This document shows positions 1 to 9,592 of a stretch of DNA of 64,000 bases, piece after piece (positions within the stretch are counted from its first letter, which is position 1; each line of letters begins with the position of its first letter). The position numbers and the translations under genes are program-made. Source of the DNA: CAVTWD01 sp963738325 (GTDB lineage Bacteria; Actinomycetota; Acidimicrobiia; Acidimicrobiales; Ilumatobacteraceae); assembly GCA_963738325.1 (NCBI GenBank), contig CAVTWD010000004.1, positions 1-64,000 of the forward strand, given 5' to 3'. Below the pieces are notes generated by a model. That model had not been told where the DNA came from. It saw only the letters and a program-made list of their open reading frames with translations, and did no database searches.

Positions 1-2
1 TC

Positions 3-344
3 TGGAAGCTCGTCGACGTCGACACCGGCAAGGCGAACTGGGAGATCGACTGGGCGTTCCGGGTCGGGGACCTCGTCAAGATTCGCCTGCTCAACGACAT
101 GGACCAGGACCACCCGATGCACCACCCGTTCCACATTCACGGCGCGGGTCGGTTCCTGATCCTGGCCCGGGACGGCGTCGTCGAGTCGAACCTGGCCTGG
201 AAGGACACGGTCCTCGTACGCTCCGGCGAGACCGTCGACATTCTGCTCGATGTGACGAACCCCGGCTTGTGGATGCCGCACTGCCACATCGCCGAGCACA
301 ACCGGAGCGGGATGATGTTCTCCTTCCCGGTCCGCGAAACCTGA
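3..344 (+). CDS. Multicopper oxidase, C-terminal fragment (cut by window edge)
   Basis: The gene enters from the left edge, so only about 113 C-terminal codons are visible. They cover the last cupredoxin domain. The copper-ligand motifs are HPFHIHG and, near the end, MPHCHIAEH followed by an axial-type Met (NRSGM). This is the family's H-C-H...M arrangement for the type 1 copper and the trinuclear cluster. Multicopper oxidases couple one-electron oxidation of metals or phenols to reduction of oxygen to water and are usually exported. The substrate and any signal peptide lie outside the window. The reading frame is intact to the TGA stop, 11 bases before the next gene. Confidence 0.9.
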   Translation, partial: WKLVDVDTGKANWEIDWAFRVGDLVKIRLLNDMDQDHPMHHPFHIHGAGRFLILARDGVVESNLAWKDTVLVRSGETVDILLDVTNPGLWMPHCHIAEHNRSGMMFSFPVRET

Positions 345-355
345 CCGAAATCCCA

Positions 356-2022
356 ATGCCCGAGGATCAGGAACCGACGCAACCTCCACGGATCGTCGTC
401 TTGGAACGCGACTCGGCGACCCGTGCGACGCTCGCCGCCGAGCTGGATGCCCGCTACGGCCGTCACTACCACGTCGTCGTCGCGGCGTCGAACGAGGAGG
501 CACACGGTTGCCTCGGCGAGGTCGCACAGGGTCCGGTGGCGCTCGTCCTCGCCGATCGTGGTGATGATGGTGCGCAGCTGTTGGCCGCGACACGATCGCT
601 GCATCCGCATGCGAAGCGCGTGTTGTTGATCGGATGGAACGAGAACCGCTCGGCGCGTGAGGAGATCGTGGAAGCGATCACGCGTGGCGACGTTGATTAC
701 TACGTCGCGAAGCCGACGATGCCACCCGACGAACGCTTCCACCGCGCGATCGTCGAGTTCCTCGACGACTGGTGGCGGCTTCGCGGTCGTCGTCGAAGCC
801 ATCCGTGTCATCGGCGACGAACAATCGTCCCGTGCCCACGAGATCTGTGACCTCCTACACCGGCACGACTTCTCGTACACGTTCTACGACGTCGACTCCG
901 ATGTCGGCCGCGGGGCGCTCGAAGCGGCGGCGGTCGATCCGACGGCGACTCCGGTAGTCATCGTCGACGGCGGGGCCCCGCTCATCGATCCCACGAACGT
1001 CGAGGTCGTCGTAGGTGCCTTGACCGGGCCGGGTCCGGGCGCCAGCGCTTCGGCGGGTGATCGGTGGCGGCCCCGCCGGCCTCGCGGCGGCGGTCTACGC
1101 CGGTTCCGAGGGCCTGCGCGTCGCGCTCGTGGAACGTACGTCGATGGGCGGCCAGGCCGGCACCAGCTCGATGATCCGCAACTACCTCGGGTTCCCACGC
1201 GGCATCAGCGGCGCCGAGCTGGCCGCCCGCGCCTTCGACCAAGCGATCCTGTTCGGGACCGAAATGGTCTACGGCAACGACGTCGTCGCCGTCCGCGCCG
1301 ACGGCGATCTCCGAGTCGTGGAGCTGGCCGACGGTGCCACTCTTACGACGCGAGCGGTCGTGGTCGCGACAGGCGTCGCCTACCGCAGGCTCGAGGTTCC
1401 GTCGCTCGATGCGTTCTACGGTGTCGGCGTCCACTACGGCTCTGCCATGTCGGAAGCACGAGCACTCACGGGTGAACTCCGTGCGTCGTCGGCGGCGGCA
1501 ATTCGGCTGGGCAGGCCGCAATGCACCTGGCACAGTTCGCAAAGTCCGTGACCATCATCGTGCGATCAAAGACGCTCGCGGCGAGCATGTCCGACTACCT
1601 GGTCAAGAGCATCGAGCGGACCCCGAACGTCGACATCCGCTTCGAGACCGAAGTCGCCGAAGGAGGCGGTGACGGCCGCCTCGAATGGATCGACCTCGAA
1701 GACCGCACAACTGGGGCAATCGAACGTGTTCCCGCAGCAGGGCTGTTCGTCCTCATCGGCGCCGACCCCTGCACTGACTGGCTTCCACCCTCAGTTCAAC
1801 GTGACGCGTGGGGCTACCTCGCGACGGGTGGACAGTGTGAGTGCCACATCGACCTCGGCGGCGAGCGGGGGCCCCTCATGTTCGAGACCACTATGCCCGG
1901 CGTCTTCGCCATGGCGACGTACGACAAGGATCCGTCAACGCGTCGCATCCGCTGCGGGCGAAGGAGCCGTTTGCGTCCGAGTCATCCACGACTACCTCGA
2001 CGAACAATCCCGCACAACATGA
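356..2022 (+). pseudogene. REC - thioredoxin reductase-like FAD oxidoreductase fusion, frameshifted
   Basis: The domain order matches the family annotated as fused response regulator/thioredoxin-disulfide reductase. A receiver-like domain (IVVLERD, then VALVLADRGDDG) is followed by a small glutaredoxin-like linker domain (around 790-1020). Next comes an FAD/NAD reductase with GGGPAGLAAAVYA (FAD site, near 1060), a second Rossmann motif VVGGGNSAGQAA (NADPH site, near 1487) and the C-terminal motif GEGAVCVRVIHDYL. The frame changes near 780, 1050, 1480, 1915 and 1940. Conserved protein is readable on both sides of each break, so these are single-base indels rather than wholesale decay. The usual role is redox control or peroxide defence. 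Either a recent pseudogene or a gene with sequence errors. Confidence 0.75.
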
Positions 2023-2212
2023 TGCAAGTGGACCGCTCCGTCGGGCGGTCGCTTCCGAAGGCGGGACTTTCGCATCTGGCCGCGTCGCACCTTCACATCG
2101 GTGAACAGCGACAGAGGCTGACCGGCGCCCCGTTCGCCACCCCCATGACAGGCCCATGCAAGACGCAGGCGTTGCTTGCAAATCCGCACGGTTGTCGGAA
2201 CAGGAGGGAGCT

Positions 2213-2938
2213 ATGCCGACCAACGATACGAAGCAGATCGCCTTCGTCCTGTATCCCGGTCTCACACCTCTCGACCTCATCGGGCCCCTCCAGGTCCTCG
2301 CCCCGCTCTCGCTCATCGACCCGACGTTCGAGGTCATCGTCGTCGCCGAGCGCCCCGACGTTGTGCAGACCGACCGCGGTCGTGAGGCTCGACCTCGCCA
2401 CGTCTTCGACGGCGCTGAGTCCCCATTCGCCATCGTCGTTCCCGGCGGTGGCGAGCCCACCCTCGCGGCGTGCGGAAATCGCAGGTTGATTGACTACGTC
2501 ATCGGCGCCGCATCGAGCGCTGAGATCGTGATGTCGGTCTGCACGGGAGCGCTCATCCTCGCCTCCGCCGGATTGCTCGACGACCGGCCCGCCACGACCC
2601 ATTGGGCCTACTTCGACATCCTCGAAGGGCTCGGCGCCAAGTACGTCCACCAGCGATGGGTCGAAGACGACAAGTTCCTCACGACCGCCGGTGTGTCAGC
2701 GGGCATCGACGGCGCCCTGTGCCTCGCGTCGCGACTGGTCGGCGAAGACATGGCCAAGCTCATCCAGCGCGGCATCGAGTACGAACCGCAACCCCCATTC
2801 GGAGCAATCGACTGGGACCCCGCCATCGTCGACGCCGTGCGCCCCATCTGGCGCGGCCCGCTACCAGAGGTCCTCGCAGCACATCCGTACTTGGCTCGTG
2901 GGGCCCGTCTTGGCGCGTCGTCCTTCCAGAGACCGTAG
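2213..2938 (+). CDS. DJ-1/PfpI family protein (isonitrile hydratase-like)
   Basis: A 241-residue protein. The ATG is preceded by AGGAGGGAGC at good spacing, which sets the start. The fold is class I glutamine amidotransferase-like, with FVLYPGLTPLDLIGPLQVL at the N-terminus, VVPGGG in the middle and the nucleophile-elbow motif VCTGALILA with the reactive Cys near residue 110. A TAGVSAGIDGAL motif follows. This pattern is shared by isocyanide (isonitrile) hydratase InhA and by the ligand-sensing domain of GlxA/AraC regulators. There is no HTH domain here, so an enzyme is more likely than a regulator. The frame is intact and the protein has normal length for InhA-like members (about 230 aa). 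The substrate is inferred only from family resemblance. Confidence 0.8.
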   Translation: MPTNDTKQIAFVLYPGLTPLDLIGPLQVLAPLSLIDPTFEVIVVAERPDVVQTDRGREARPRHVFDGAESPFAIVVPGGGEPTLAACGNRRLIDYVIGAASSAEIVMSVCTGALILASAGLLDDRPATTHWAYFDILEGLGAKYVHQRWVEDDKFLTTAGVSAGIDGALCLASRLVGEDMAKLIQRGIEYEPQPPFGAIDWDPAIVDAVRPIWRGPLPEVLAAHPYLARGARLGASSFQRP

Positions 2939-3139
2939 CTGCAGCAAGGAAGACGAGCATGCGCACATTCCGGGCTGGTTCGCCGGGACGCGTGCGGCGG
3001 CGAGTCCTCCAACACAAACAAGCGGCGGCACCCGCCGTCGGCAATGCGGCATTCGTAGGCGCTCTGCTCGACGAGCTCAACCGACTCGCCGGAGCTGCCG
3101 GTGCCTTGAAGGCGACCAACGGCCGTGGTCACATCGTGG

Positions 3140-3814
3140 TCACAAAATCCCGATCAGCGGCCGGCATGCGGCGGCACACGCCGACAGCCTCACGACGCGA
3201 AAGCGCAGGTAGGCGGCAGTACGCATGCAGAGCCGCCAGCGGCGAGCACGAACTCCGGCGAGTTCGATTCCCCCAGCTCCACAACGTGTTTCCGCAGGTA
3301 GATGGCACTTTTGGGCTGTGGATAACCCCAGACTTCTACCATTCTTTCTACCCTCGCTTTTTCCGACTCCCGCGTCGATCTCGATCGATCGGGAGGGCAC
3401 GGTCATCTCCTGCGCTGCCTGAACGTTGTCCAGCGTAGGCCCAAAGTGGGACAGGAAATCGTCCGCCGCCTGCTCCGTCGCCTCCAGCAGGAGGACGCTG
3501 CAGTGAGGTGATGCCCCGGTGGCAACGAGCTCGTATCCGGCCCGGCGCAGTCGTCCGACTCTCGTGGTGGCGTATCTCGACGTGGACCACATGCGCTCTA
3601 GAAGGACGCGCTCGATGGTCCATCCTTCGATCGTGAGATCGACGCTGACGGCGACCATCGGTTCGCCCCGGTCGGTGAACACGGCTTGCTGGCGCCGTGG
3701 TTGCTCGACGAGCTTGGCAGCTGCGATCGGACCACCACGGATGACGACGACGGCGTCCTGCGGTGGTTCCTCGACTCGGATGAGCGGCACGATGGGTTGA
3801 CCGGCGGGCGCCAT
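3140..3814 (-). CDS. Hypothetical protein downstream of an integrase
   Basis: A 224-residue reading frame whose ATG lies four bases after the stop of the upstream integrase, suggesting a bicistronic unit. The N-terminal half (IRVEEPPQDAVVVIRGG, then AVFTDRGEPMVAVSVDL) reads as a compact, non-repetitive soluble domain. After about residue 115 the composition becomes Arg/Ser-rich and low in structure, so the real protein may end earlier. I do not recognise the family. Its place beside the integrase suggests a cargo or accessory gene of that integrated element. There is no signal peptide or membrane segment. Confidence 0.5.
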   Translation of the reverse strand: MAPAGQPIVPLIRVEEPPQDAVVVIRGGPIAAAKLVEQPRRQQAVFTDRGEPMVAVSVDLTIEGWTIERVLLERMWSTSRYATTRVGRLRRAGYELVATGASPHCSVLLLEATEQAADDFLSHFGPTLDNVQAAQEMTVPSRSIEIDAGVGKSEGRKNGRSLGLSTAQKCHLPAETRCGAGGIELAGVRARRWRLCMRTAAYLRFRVVRLSACAAACRPLIGIL

Positions 3815-3818
3815 GTCT

Positions 3819-4983
3819 TCAGACCGTCGGCATGATGAGGCCGGCCACGAGCGCTGCCGCGTCGTCATGCATCGTCGGCTGGACATGCGAGTAGGTCTGG
3901 AGCGTGACCGAGATGTGGGCGTGGCCCAACCGCTCCTGGACCACCCTGGGGTGCACACCGTTCGCGAGAGCAATCGTGGCCCACGTGTGTCGCAGGCCAT
4001 GTGGGGAGAGGTAAGGAACGTCGTAGGTCCGCACTCGCCGCTTGAACGCCTGATACACCCGCTCGGGGTGCAGCGGGTTGCCATCGGGCTCGCAGAAGAC
4101 GAAGTCCTGATCGACGAATGCGGTACCGACCAAGAGGCGCTGTTCGAGCATCCGCTTCCGGTGATCACGGAGCACGCCGATGGTGATCGGGTCCAGGGCG
4201 ATCGGTCGCCTGCCGGCGGCTGTCTTGGGTTGGCCCGCGACGACGTGCCAACTGATCGAGCCGAGGGTGTGCGTGATGCGGGCCCGACCGGCGTCGAGAT
4301 CGAGGTCGCTCCAATGGAGTCCGAGCGCCTCGCCGCGGCGGAGGCCGGTTGTGGCGAGGAAGACCCACGACGAATAGAGCGGATCATCGGCGGTCCGGCA
4401 GACGTCGAGGAACCGACGGAGCGTCTCGGCGTCCCAGGCCTGGATCTCAACGCCGTCGACAGACCGGCGAGGAGGATCAGCGGCATCGGCTGCGTTCCTG
4501 GCGAGCCGTCCCCAGCGGACGGCGTCCTTGAGCATTCGATGGACTGTCATCGCCACGTTCTCGATGCTCTTGGCCGATAGGCCCGACGGCGATCCCGCAG
4601 GCGATCGGGGTCGCCTCCACTCTCAGCGAGAGTGGCCACAGCCGATTCAACGTGGTCGCGTCAAGCTTTGGCAGTAGCAGATGGCCGACGTACGGCAGGA
4701 CGTGCGTTCGGAGGTCGCGTCGGTACTTGTCCATCGTGGACGGGCGGATCGAGGCCCGGATCGCCTCCAACCACTCGGACGCGAAGTCCTCCACCGTCTG
4801 GCGACTTGGGGCGATGTAGTCGCCGAGTTGCAACGAGGCCAGCAACTCGTTGCACGCGGCCTGCGCCTCGCGTTTCGTTCGGTAGCCGGAGTGCCATCGA
4901 CGCTTTCGGCGGCCGGTCGCCGGGTTTCGGTCCTCGACGACGACGTACCATCGGGCGCCCTTCTTGACGATGGACCCGCGCAT
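3819..4983 (-). pseudogene. Tyrosine recombinase (phage-type integrase), frameshifted
   Basis: The N-terminal part (from the ATG at 4983) has the usual AP2-like arm-binding start (GSIVKKGARWYVVVEDR) and a SAM-like core-binding domain (VEDFASEWLEAIRASIRPST). The catalytic half carries all the signature residues: Arg in TTGLRRGEALGL, Lys in QPKTAAGRR, HGLRHTWA, LGHAH and the nucleophile Tyr in LQTYSHV. Two single-base frame changes occur near 4625 and 4583. Between them the sequence still reads as an integrase linker (ATLAESGGDPDRLRDRRR). Catalytic potential is therefore intact if these are sequence errors. It sits directly beside a duplicated hydrolase fragment, which probably marks one end of the element it mobilised. 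Confidence 0.75.
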
Positions 4984-5044
4984 CACTTGCTCCGCTTGGC
5001 TGGTCGGTAACGGGGGGAGACGTCGGGTTTCTCGCCGTGGCGGG

Positions 5045-5457
5045 CGCAACGCTGCGATCATGCTCGAACTTCTCGAAACCGGTTGGGGACGCGAAGACTC
5101 GCCGTTCGGGTCGATGGTCGCGTCGCAGCTCATGCCGGAGGGCTCGCCCGAGCAGTGGGGGGCGTTCGTCGAGGTGCAGAGACGCACACGTCGGGGCCTA
5201 ACGCAAAGTGGCTGATGAGCATGTCCCAGGACATCGACGTGACGGAGGTTGCGCCCGCGGTCACTGTGCCGACGCTCGTGTTGCACGCCACCCGCGACCG
5301 CCGCGTACCAATCGAGCAGGGGCAGCTGTTCGCCGACCTGACCGCGCGGGCGACCTTCGTGCCGCTCGAGAGCCACAATCACATCCTCCTGGGTGACGAA
5401 CCCACGTGGAAGGTCTTCGTCGAGGAAGTGGAGCGGTTCATCTCGTCCGATGTGTGA
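5045..5457 (+). pseudogene. C-terminal remnant of alpha/beta hydrolase (partial copy of the gene at 16.7-17.9 kb)
   Basis: This stretch reads LLETGWGREDSPFGSM and then, after a frame change near 5190, DIDVTEVAPAVTVPTLVLH with a terminal FISSDV. It matches the last ~130 residues of the hydrolase ending at 17874 almost residue for residue. The similarity continues past the stop codon into the 3' flank (GGTCTCCA followed by GTTCT in both copies). The copies differ at many third positions, so this is an old duplication or a recombination product rather than a recent repeat. The upstream half is missing where the integrase region begins. It retains the C-terminal catalytic-His region (SHNHILLGDEP) but cannot encode an enzyme. 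Confidence 0.7.
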
Positions 5458-5545
5458 GCGCTCCCGTCTGGTCGGGACGGTCTCCACGTTCTCTCCACAC
5501 GGTCTCCAAGCCCTCGGAGCCGCCTCAGCGCATCGTTGACGGCAT

Positions 5546-5951
5546 ATGAACACGTCGTTGCAGCGCACCCAAGGCGGTCGACCCGCATTCCGTGCGGCAC
5601 GCGACGGCACGAGGTCGATGGCGCCGTGGCTCGTCGGCATCGCTCCGCTCGGGCTGGTGATCGGCGTCACCACCACGCACGCCGACATCCCCACGTCCGC
5701 GGGATGGCTTGCCGGCCCGTTGATGCTCGGCCAGCGCGCAGGCCGTCACCATCCAGCTGCTCGACCGCCACGCAGCCGCCCTGGTGGGCCAGCTCCTGCA
5801 CCGCGTGGACGACGGCACGGTCAGACGCGCAGTGACGGTCGCGGTCGTGCTCGCGCTGAAGAGCGTCACTGCGCCGCTGCATCTCGGGACGCTGATCGCG
5901 ATCACGGGCGGCACGCTCGTCGCGATCAAGACCGGAGACGGAGCGCGATGA
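5546..5951 (+). pseudogene. azlC: AzlC-like branched-chain amino acid exporter, internally deleted
   Basis: The N-terminus (DGTRSMAPWLVGIAPLGLVIG) is a typical AzlC first membrane segment. After about 63 codons the frame changes (near 5733) and the text resumes as AQAVTIQLLDRHAAALVG. It then jumps to a C-terminal part, VVLALKSVTAPLHLGTLIA, ending IKTGDGAR. A normal AzlC is about 230-250 residues, and here roughly 100 central residues are missing. The stop overlaps the azlD start as ATGA, the standard azlCD arrangement. AzlCD exports branched-chain amino acids and analogues across the membrane. The deletion makes this copy almost certainly inactive. Confidence 0.6.
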
Positions 5952-6266
5952 GCGTGTACCTCGTGGTCATCGCGGTCGGCTTCGGGAGCTACTTGCTGCG
6001 CAACAGCATGCGCGTGCTCACCGCGTGGACCGGCGCCGTGCCGCCGCTGATCGAGCGCGCCGCCCGCTACGAGATTCCGGTGTCCTTTGCCGCGCTGGCG
6101 ACGGACACGTTCGCGTCGCACATCGCGCTCGCCCGGACAGCGATTGCTCCGGCGGTCGCACTGGTGGCCCGCGATCGTCGCAACGCGGCGAACACGCTTG
6201 CCCCATGCCGCGATCATCGCGGGCCTGCCCGCACTGTGGCTCGTCACGGCACTCACTCGAACCTAA
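5948..6266 (+). pseudogene. azlD: AzlD-like small membrane subunit, frameshifted
   Basis: Starts at the ATG overlapping the azlC stop. The sequence YLVVIAVGFGSYLLRNSM and ATDTFASHIALARTAIAP is typical of AzlD (about 105 residues, four membrane segments), the small partner of AzlC. One or two single-base changes between about 6175 and 6210 shift the frame. The expected C-terminus is readable afterwards as AAIIAGLPALWLVTALT and ends at TAA 6264-6266. With its partner truncated, the pair is probably not functional even if these indels are artefacts. Confidence 0.6.
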
Positions 6267-6306
6267 GCAGTACCCCAAGACAAACCCAGACAAGGAAGGA
6301 ACTACC

Positions 6307-6537
6307 ATGCGCTTCAAGAGCAAGATCGCCGCGTTCGCGTTGGCCACGACGATCGGCGGGGCCCTGATGACCTCGCCTGCATTCGGCGCCGCGCCGCCGA
6401 ACGCGAACGGCACGAACTGTCACGGCGTCTGGCTGTCATACGAGAGCACCAGTGACATGGCGCCCGGTCAGCTCCACAAGGACTTCGGTACGTCCGTGAA
6501 GGATGTCCAAGCCATCGCGGACATCGTCTGCAACTGA
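6307..6537 (+). CDS. Small secreted protein of unknown function
   Basis: A 76-residue protein with a clear Sec signal peptide: basic MRFKSK, a hydrophobic core IAAFALATTIGGALM, and a probable cleavage after AFGA near residue 28. The mature part is about 48 residues with two cysteines (NCHGVWL and a penultimate Cys), which could form a disulfide. An AAGGAAGGA ribosome binding site precedes the ATG. Its 5' leader shares a 13-base block with the leader of the next gene (6284-6296 and 6559-6571), so the two genes may be regulated or translated alike. I do not recognise the family. Confidence 0.6.
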   Translation: MRFKSKIAAFALATTIGGALMTSPAFGAAPPNANGTNCHGVWLSYESTSDMAPGQLHKDFGTSVKDVQAIADIVCN

Positions 6538-6580
6538 CGAGTCCACACCCGAATACCGACCCAGACAAGGAGAACTGATC

Positions 6581-7498
6581 ATGGTCTTGACCGTGGATTA
6601 CGACTATGCCCCCGCGCTCGACGGCTCGCTCCACCACTCGTGGACGGTTGACGACGTGTTCAAGGGACGGACGTTCGATTTCACCAAGCGATTCCTGCCC
6701 GAGCGCATTGCCGGAGTCAACTCGATCGCGTTCCTCGACAGCGATGAGAAGTTGAAGCTCAACCAGATCCGGGGCAACAGCTACTGCCACCTGTTCGCGT
6801 TCGTCGAGGAGTTCATCGTCCCGATGGTGCTCGAAAACGCGACTCGCGACGTCTACGGCGACGAAACCCGACTGTGGTCGCTGTTGCGCTTCGCGGAAGA
6901 GGAGCTGAAGCACCAGGAAATGATGCGTCGGGCATGCGAACAGTTCGCGGCGGGATTCGGCACGCCGTCCGAGCTCGTCGGCGGTCGCGAAGCCGTCGCC
7001 GAGGCCGTGTTGATCACCTCACCGCTGACCGCGCTGCTACTCACGAGCGCAATCGAGTGGTTCGTCCAGCTCCACTACGTCGAACACGTCCACGATGACC
7101 AACAGCTCGACCCGCTGTTCCGCGACCTGCTCAAGTATCACTGGATCGACGAGTCACGACACGCCAAGGTCGATTCGCTTCTGATTGCCGAGGTCGCGTC
7201 CGAAGCCTCCGAGGCCGAGCGCGAGTCGGCGATCGACGAGCTCCGGCAGCTCGGAACGGCGATCGATGGGCTGCTCGCGCAGCAGCTCGAGCTCGATATC
7301 GACGCGCTTGAGCGAGCGTCCACGCGTGCGTTCAGCGCGGACGAGCGTGACGAGATCCGCGTCGCGCAACAGCGCGCCTACCGCTGGACGTTCCTCGTCT
7401 CGGGCCTCGAGCACCCCAGATTCCTCGAGGTCGTGGATGCCGTGACCCACGACGGCCACGCCAAGCTCGACCTGGCCGCCGAGGCGCTGTCGGCCTGA
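6581..7498 (+). CDS. Diiron oxygenase-like protein (AurF/ferritin-like fold)
   Basis: A 305-residue protein with an AAGGAGAA ribosome binding site seven bases upstream of the ATG. It is almost all helical and carries the spaced carboxylate/histidine motifs of a diiron four-helix bundle: FVEEFIV near residue 68, FAEEELKHQEM near 105, an E in SAIEWFVQLHYVEH near 155, and DESRHAK near 190. The EExxH plus DExRH pattern fits the AurF (p-aminobenzoate N-oxygenase)-like diiron oxygenase group better than bacterioferritin. The substrate is unknown. It follows a secreted small protein that shares its leader repeat. A strong hairpin terminator lies 58 bases after the stop. Confidence 0.65.
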   Translation: MVLTVDYDYAPALDGSLHHSWTVDDVFKGRTFDFTKRFLPERIAGVNSIAFLDSDEKLKLNQIRGNSYCHLFAFVEEFIVPMVLENATRDVYGDETRLWSLLRFAEEELKHQEMMRRACEQFAAGFGTPSELVGGREAVAEAVLITSPLTALLLTSAIEWFVQLHYVEHVHDDQQLDPLFRDLLKYHWIDESRHAKVDSLLIAEVASEASEAERESAIDELRQLGTAIDGLLAQQLELDIDALERASTRAFSADERDEIRVAQQRAYRWTFLVSGLEHPRFLEVVDAVTHDGHAKLDLAAEALSA

Positions 7499-7555
7499 CC
7501 ATCTCGGCTCGGAGGTTGTCACCGAAAACGCGCGCTCGTGTTCGGGCCACGCCGA

Positions 7556-7595
7556 CGATCGGCGGCGCGGGGTCTTTCCCCGACGCCGCCGATCG
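7556..7595 (+). terminator. Strong hairpin terminator after the diiron gene
   Basis: A 12-base perfect stem (CGATCGGCGGCG pairing with CGCCGCCGATCG) extends inward through five further pairs to a TCTTT loop with a single bulged A. No U-tract follows, as is common in GC-rich actinobacteria. It can act in both directions. Confidence 0.7.
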
Positions 7596-8059
7596 CCTCG
7601 ATCCGGATGCCTGACGCGTCGTCGACGCGGGCGTTGTGGCGTCCAGACGATGGTCAGCCCGATCACGTACTCGCTGGCCCAGTCAGTATGGCTCTCGAGC
7701 TCCGTCGTGGGTCTCGTCGCCGTCGCGCCGATCACGTTCAACGACCCGGGGCGAACACGAGCTCGAAGGCTTCCCCAGCACCTCGCGACTGTTCTTGGTC
7801 AGCGCGGCATCGCACGCAAAGTCGACACGACTCTCGACGATGTTTCTCGACGCACGCGAGACTGGCTCCAAACGCGCGCCCCAGAACACCGTCGCCCGGA
7901 TATCTCCTACCGCAGCCGCGCTCGCTGCGCTTCGCTCGGCCGCAACCGATGGGCGTCGCCGGTGGTGGGCACGTCGGGGCCGGGCCGGCAAAGCCGGCCC
8001 TGTGCGCTCACGTCTGGCGGCGGGAGACTTCGCGTTTGGCGTCGGCGCGGAGGTGAACG
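7596..8059. other. 464-base stretch with no supported gene
   Basis: Reading frames are open on both strands but none looks like a protein I can place. On the minus strand, short stretches such as NVIGATATRPTTELESH and DWASEYVIGLTIVW (about 7660-7745) look non-random and may be an eroded gene. The last bases carry the ribosome binding site GGAGGTGA for the fragment starting at 8060. Confidence 0.4.
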
Positions 8060-8305
8060 ATGGGTGTGTTCGAGGATCTGCATCGGGACCGGATCACCGG
8101 CAGTTTGGCGATGTTCGACCGGATGATCTTCAAGGGCCGCCTCGCCGCGCTCTACAAACAGAACGGGGCCAAGTGCTTCTTGTGGACCCAAGGGGTGGCG
8201 TTGAAGGACTTCACCCCGTACGCCAAGTGGACCACCGCCCGGATCGCTGACACGGTCCGGGGTTTGGCCGAGGCGGCGGGCCGGCCGGTGATCTCGTTTG
8301 ATTGA
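8060..8305 (+). pseudogene. N-terminal fragment of a ~470-aa hypothetical protein split by an IS
   Basis: Good ribosome binding site (GGAGGTGA) and ATG. The 81 codons contain SLAMFDRMIFKGRLAALYK, WTQGVALKDFTPYAKWTT and AGRPVISFD, which is the N-terminus of a widespread uncharacterised protein family whose members I recall as roughly 470 residues long. The frame stops where the IS3-family element begins (TGA at 8303-8305). The C-terminal part of the same family reappears at 16043-16543. The middle (about 200-250 residues) is not in the window, so the insertion was accompanied by deletion. Confidence 0.65.
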
Positions 8306-8355
8306 ACCGGCCTGGGATCCGCGGAGGCTCCATACCTTGGAAGTGAGGATGGAGC

Positions 8356-8691
8356 ATGGGAGCGACACACGTGTCACAGAAGCGGTACCCGCCCGAGCTG
8401 AAGGAGCGGGCGGTGCGCATGGCCCGGGACGCGATCGCCGAACAGGGCGGTCAGACCTTCGGTGTGGTACCTCGGATCGCCCGCCAACTCGGCGTGGGCG
8501 TTGAGTCCCTGCGGGGCTGGCTCGCCCAGGCCGAGATCGACGCTGGCAACCGGCCGGGCACGTCGAGCGCCGACGCGCAGCGCATCGCCGAGCTGGAGCG
8601 GGAGAACCGCGAGCTCCGTCGGGCGAATGACATCCTGAAGGCCGCGTCGGTTTTCTTTGCGACCGAGCTCGACGGTCGACCGAAGAAGTAG
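8356..8691 (+). CDS. IS3-family transposase OrfA
   Basis: A 111-residue protein: N-terminal HTH (KRYPPELKERAVRMARDA, IARQLGVGVESLRGWL) followed by the leucine-zipper-like coiled coil AELERENRELRRANDILK and the classic FFATELD end. This is the DNA-binding OrfA of IS3 elements, which is joined to OrfB by -1 frameshifting to give the active transposase. The overlap with the OrfB frame lies around 8682-8691 in an A-rich run (GAAGAAGTAG), as expected. The frame is intact. Confidence 0.9.
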   Translation: MGATHVSQKRYPPELKERAVRMARDAIAEQGGQTFGVVPRIARQLGVGVESLRGWLAQAEIDAGNRPGTSSADAQRIAELERENRELRRANDILKAASVFFATELDGRPKK

Positions 8692-9521
8692 TCGCCTTCA
8701 TCGACGCCCACCGGACGGCGGAGTCCGGTGGGCTGCCATGGGGGGTCGAGCCGATCTGTCAAACCTTGCAGGTCGCCCCCTCCACCTATTACTCCGCCAA
8801 GGCTCGCCCGCAGTCGGCGCGGGCTCGCTCCGACGCCGTGCTCATTCCGTTGCTGGTGGCGCTGTTCGTGAAGAACTACTCGGTCTACGGACGCCGCAAG
8901 CTGACCAAGGCCGCACGCCGCGCCGGGCTGGACGTCGGCCGGGACCAGGTCGCCCGGCTGATGCGCCGAGCCGGCACCCGGGGTGCCACGAGGGCCAAGA
9001 AGCGCTTCACCACGCGGGCCGATCCCTACCATGTCCGCGCCCCTGATCTCGTGAAGCGGAAGTTCACGGCCGATCGACCCGATCGCCTGTGGGTCGCCGA
9101 CTTCACCTACTGCTCGACGTGGTCGGGGATCGTCTATGTCGCCTTCGTCGTGGACGTGTTCTCCCGCCGGATCGTCGGCTGGAAAGCCGCCCGCAGCATG
9201 CACACCAGTCTTGTCCTCGACGCGCTGAACATGGCCACCTGGACCCGCCGTCACGTCCTGTTGGACGGCTTGATCTGTCACTCCGACGCCGGCAGTCAAT
9301 ACACGTCGATCACCTACACCGACCGGCTCGCCGAGATCGGCGCCGCGCCCTCGATCGGCACCGTGGCCGACAGCTTCGACAACGCGATGGCGGAGACGAC
9401 GATCGGGTTGTTCAAGGCCGAACTGCACCGCAACCCCGCGGCGATCGCCGCCAACGGCGGACCGTGGCGGGGACTCGACGACCTCGAGCCCGCCACCTGC
9501 GCGTGGGTGTCGTGGTCACGA

Positions 9522-9535
9522 TATGCGGGTGATCC
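9522..9535 (+). repeat. Left (tnpA-side) terminal inverted repeat of element 1
   Basis: TATGCGGGTGATCC, followed by CACC and a GC-rich block ending CGTTGGGG. The same arrangement (CGGGTGATCCACC, then CCGGTCGATGGG) is found on the minus strand at the tnpA end of element 2. Confidence 0.8.
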
Positions 9536-9592
9536 ACCGGCCGGCCGTTGGGGCCGGTCAGGCTGCGGTCACCACCGTGATTGGAGACTCCT

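Noticed and set aside
7636..8056. Several overlapping open frames on both strands at 7.6-8.05 kb
   Set aside because: None shows a consistent family motif or good start. A few non-random words on the minus strand are too short to call a gene.
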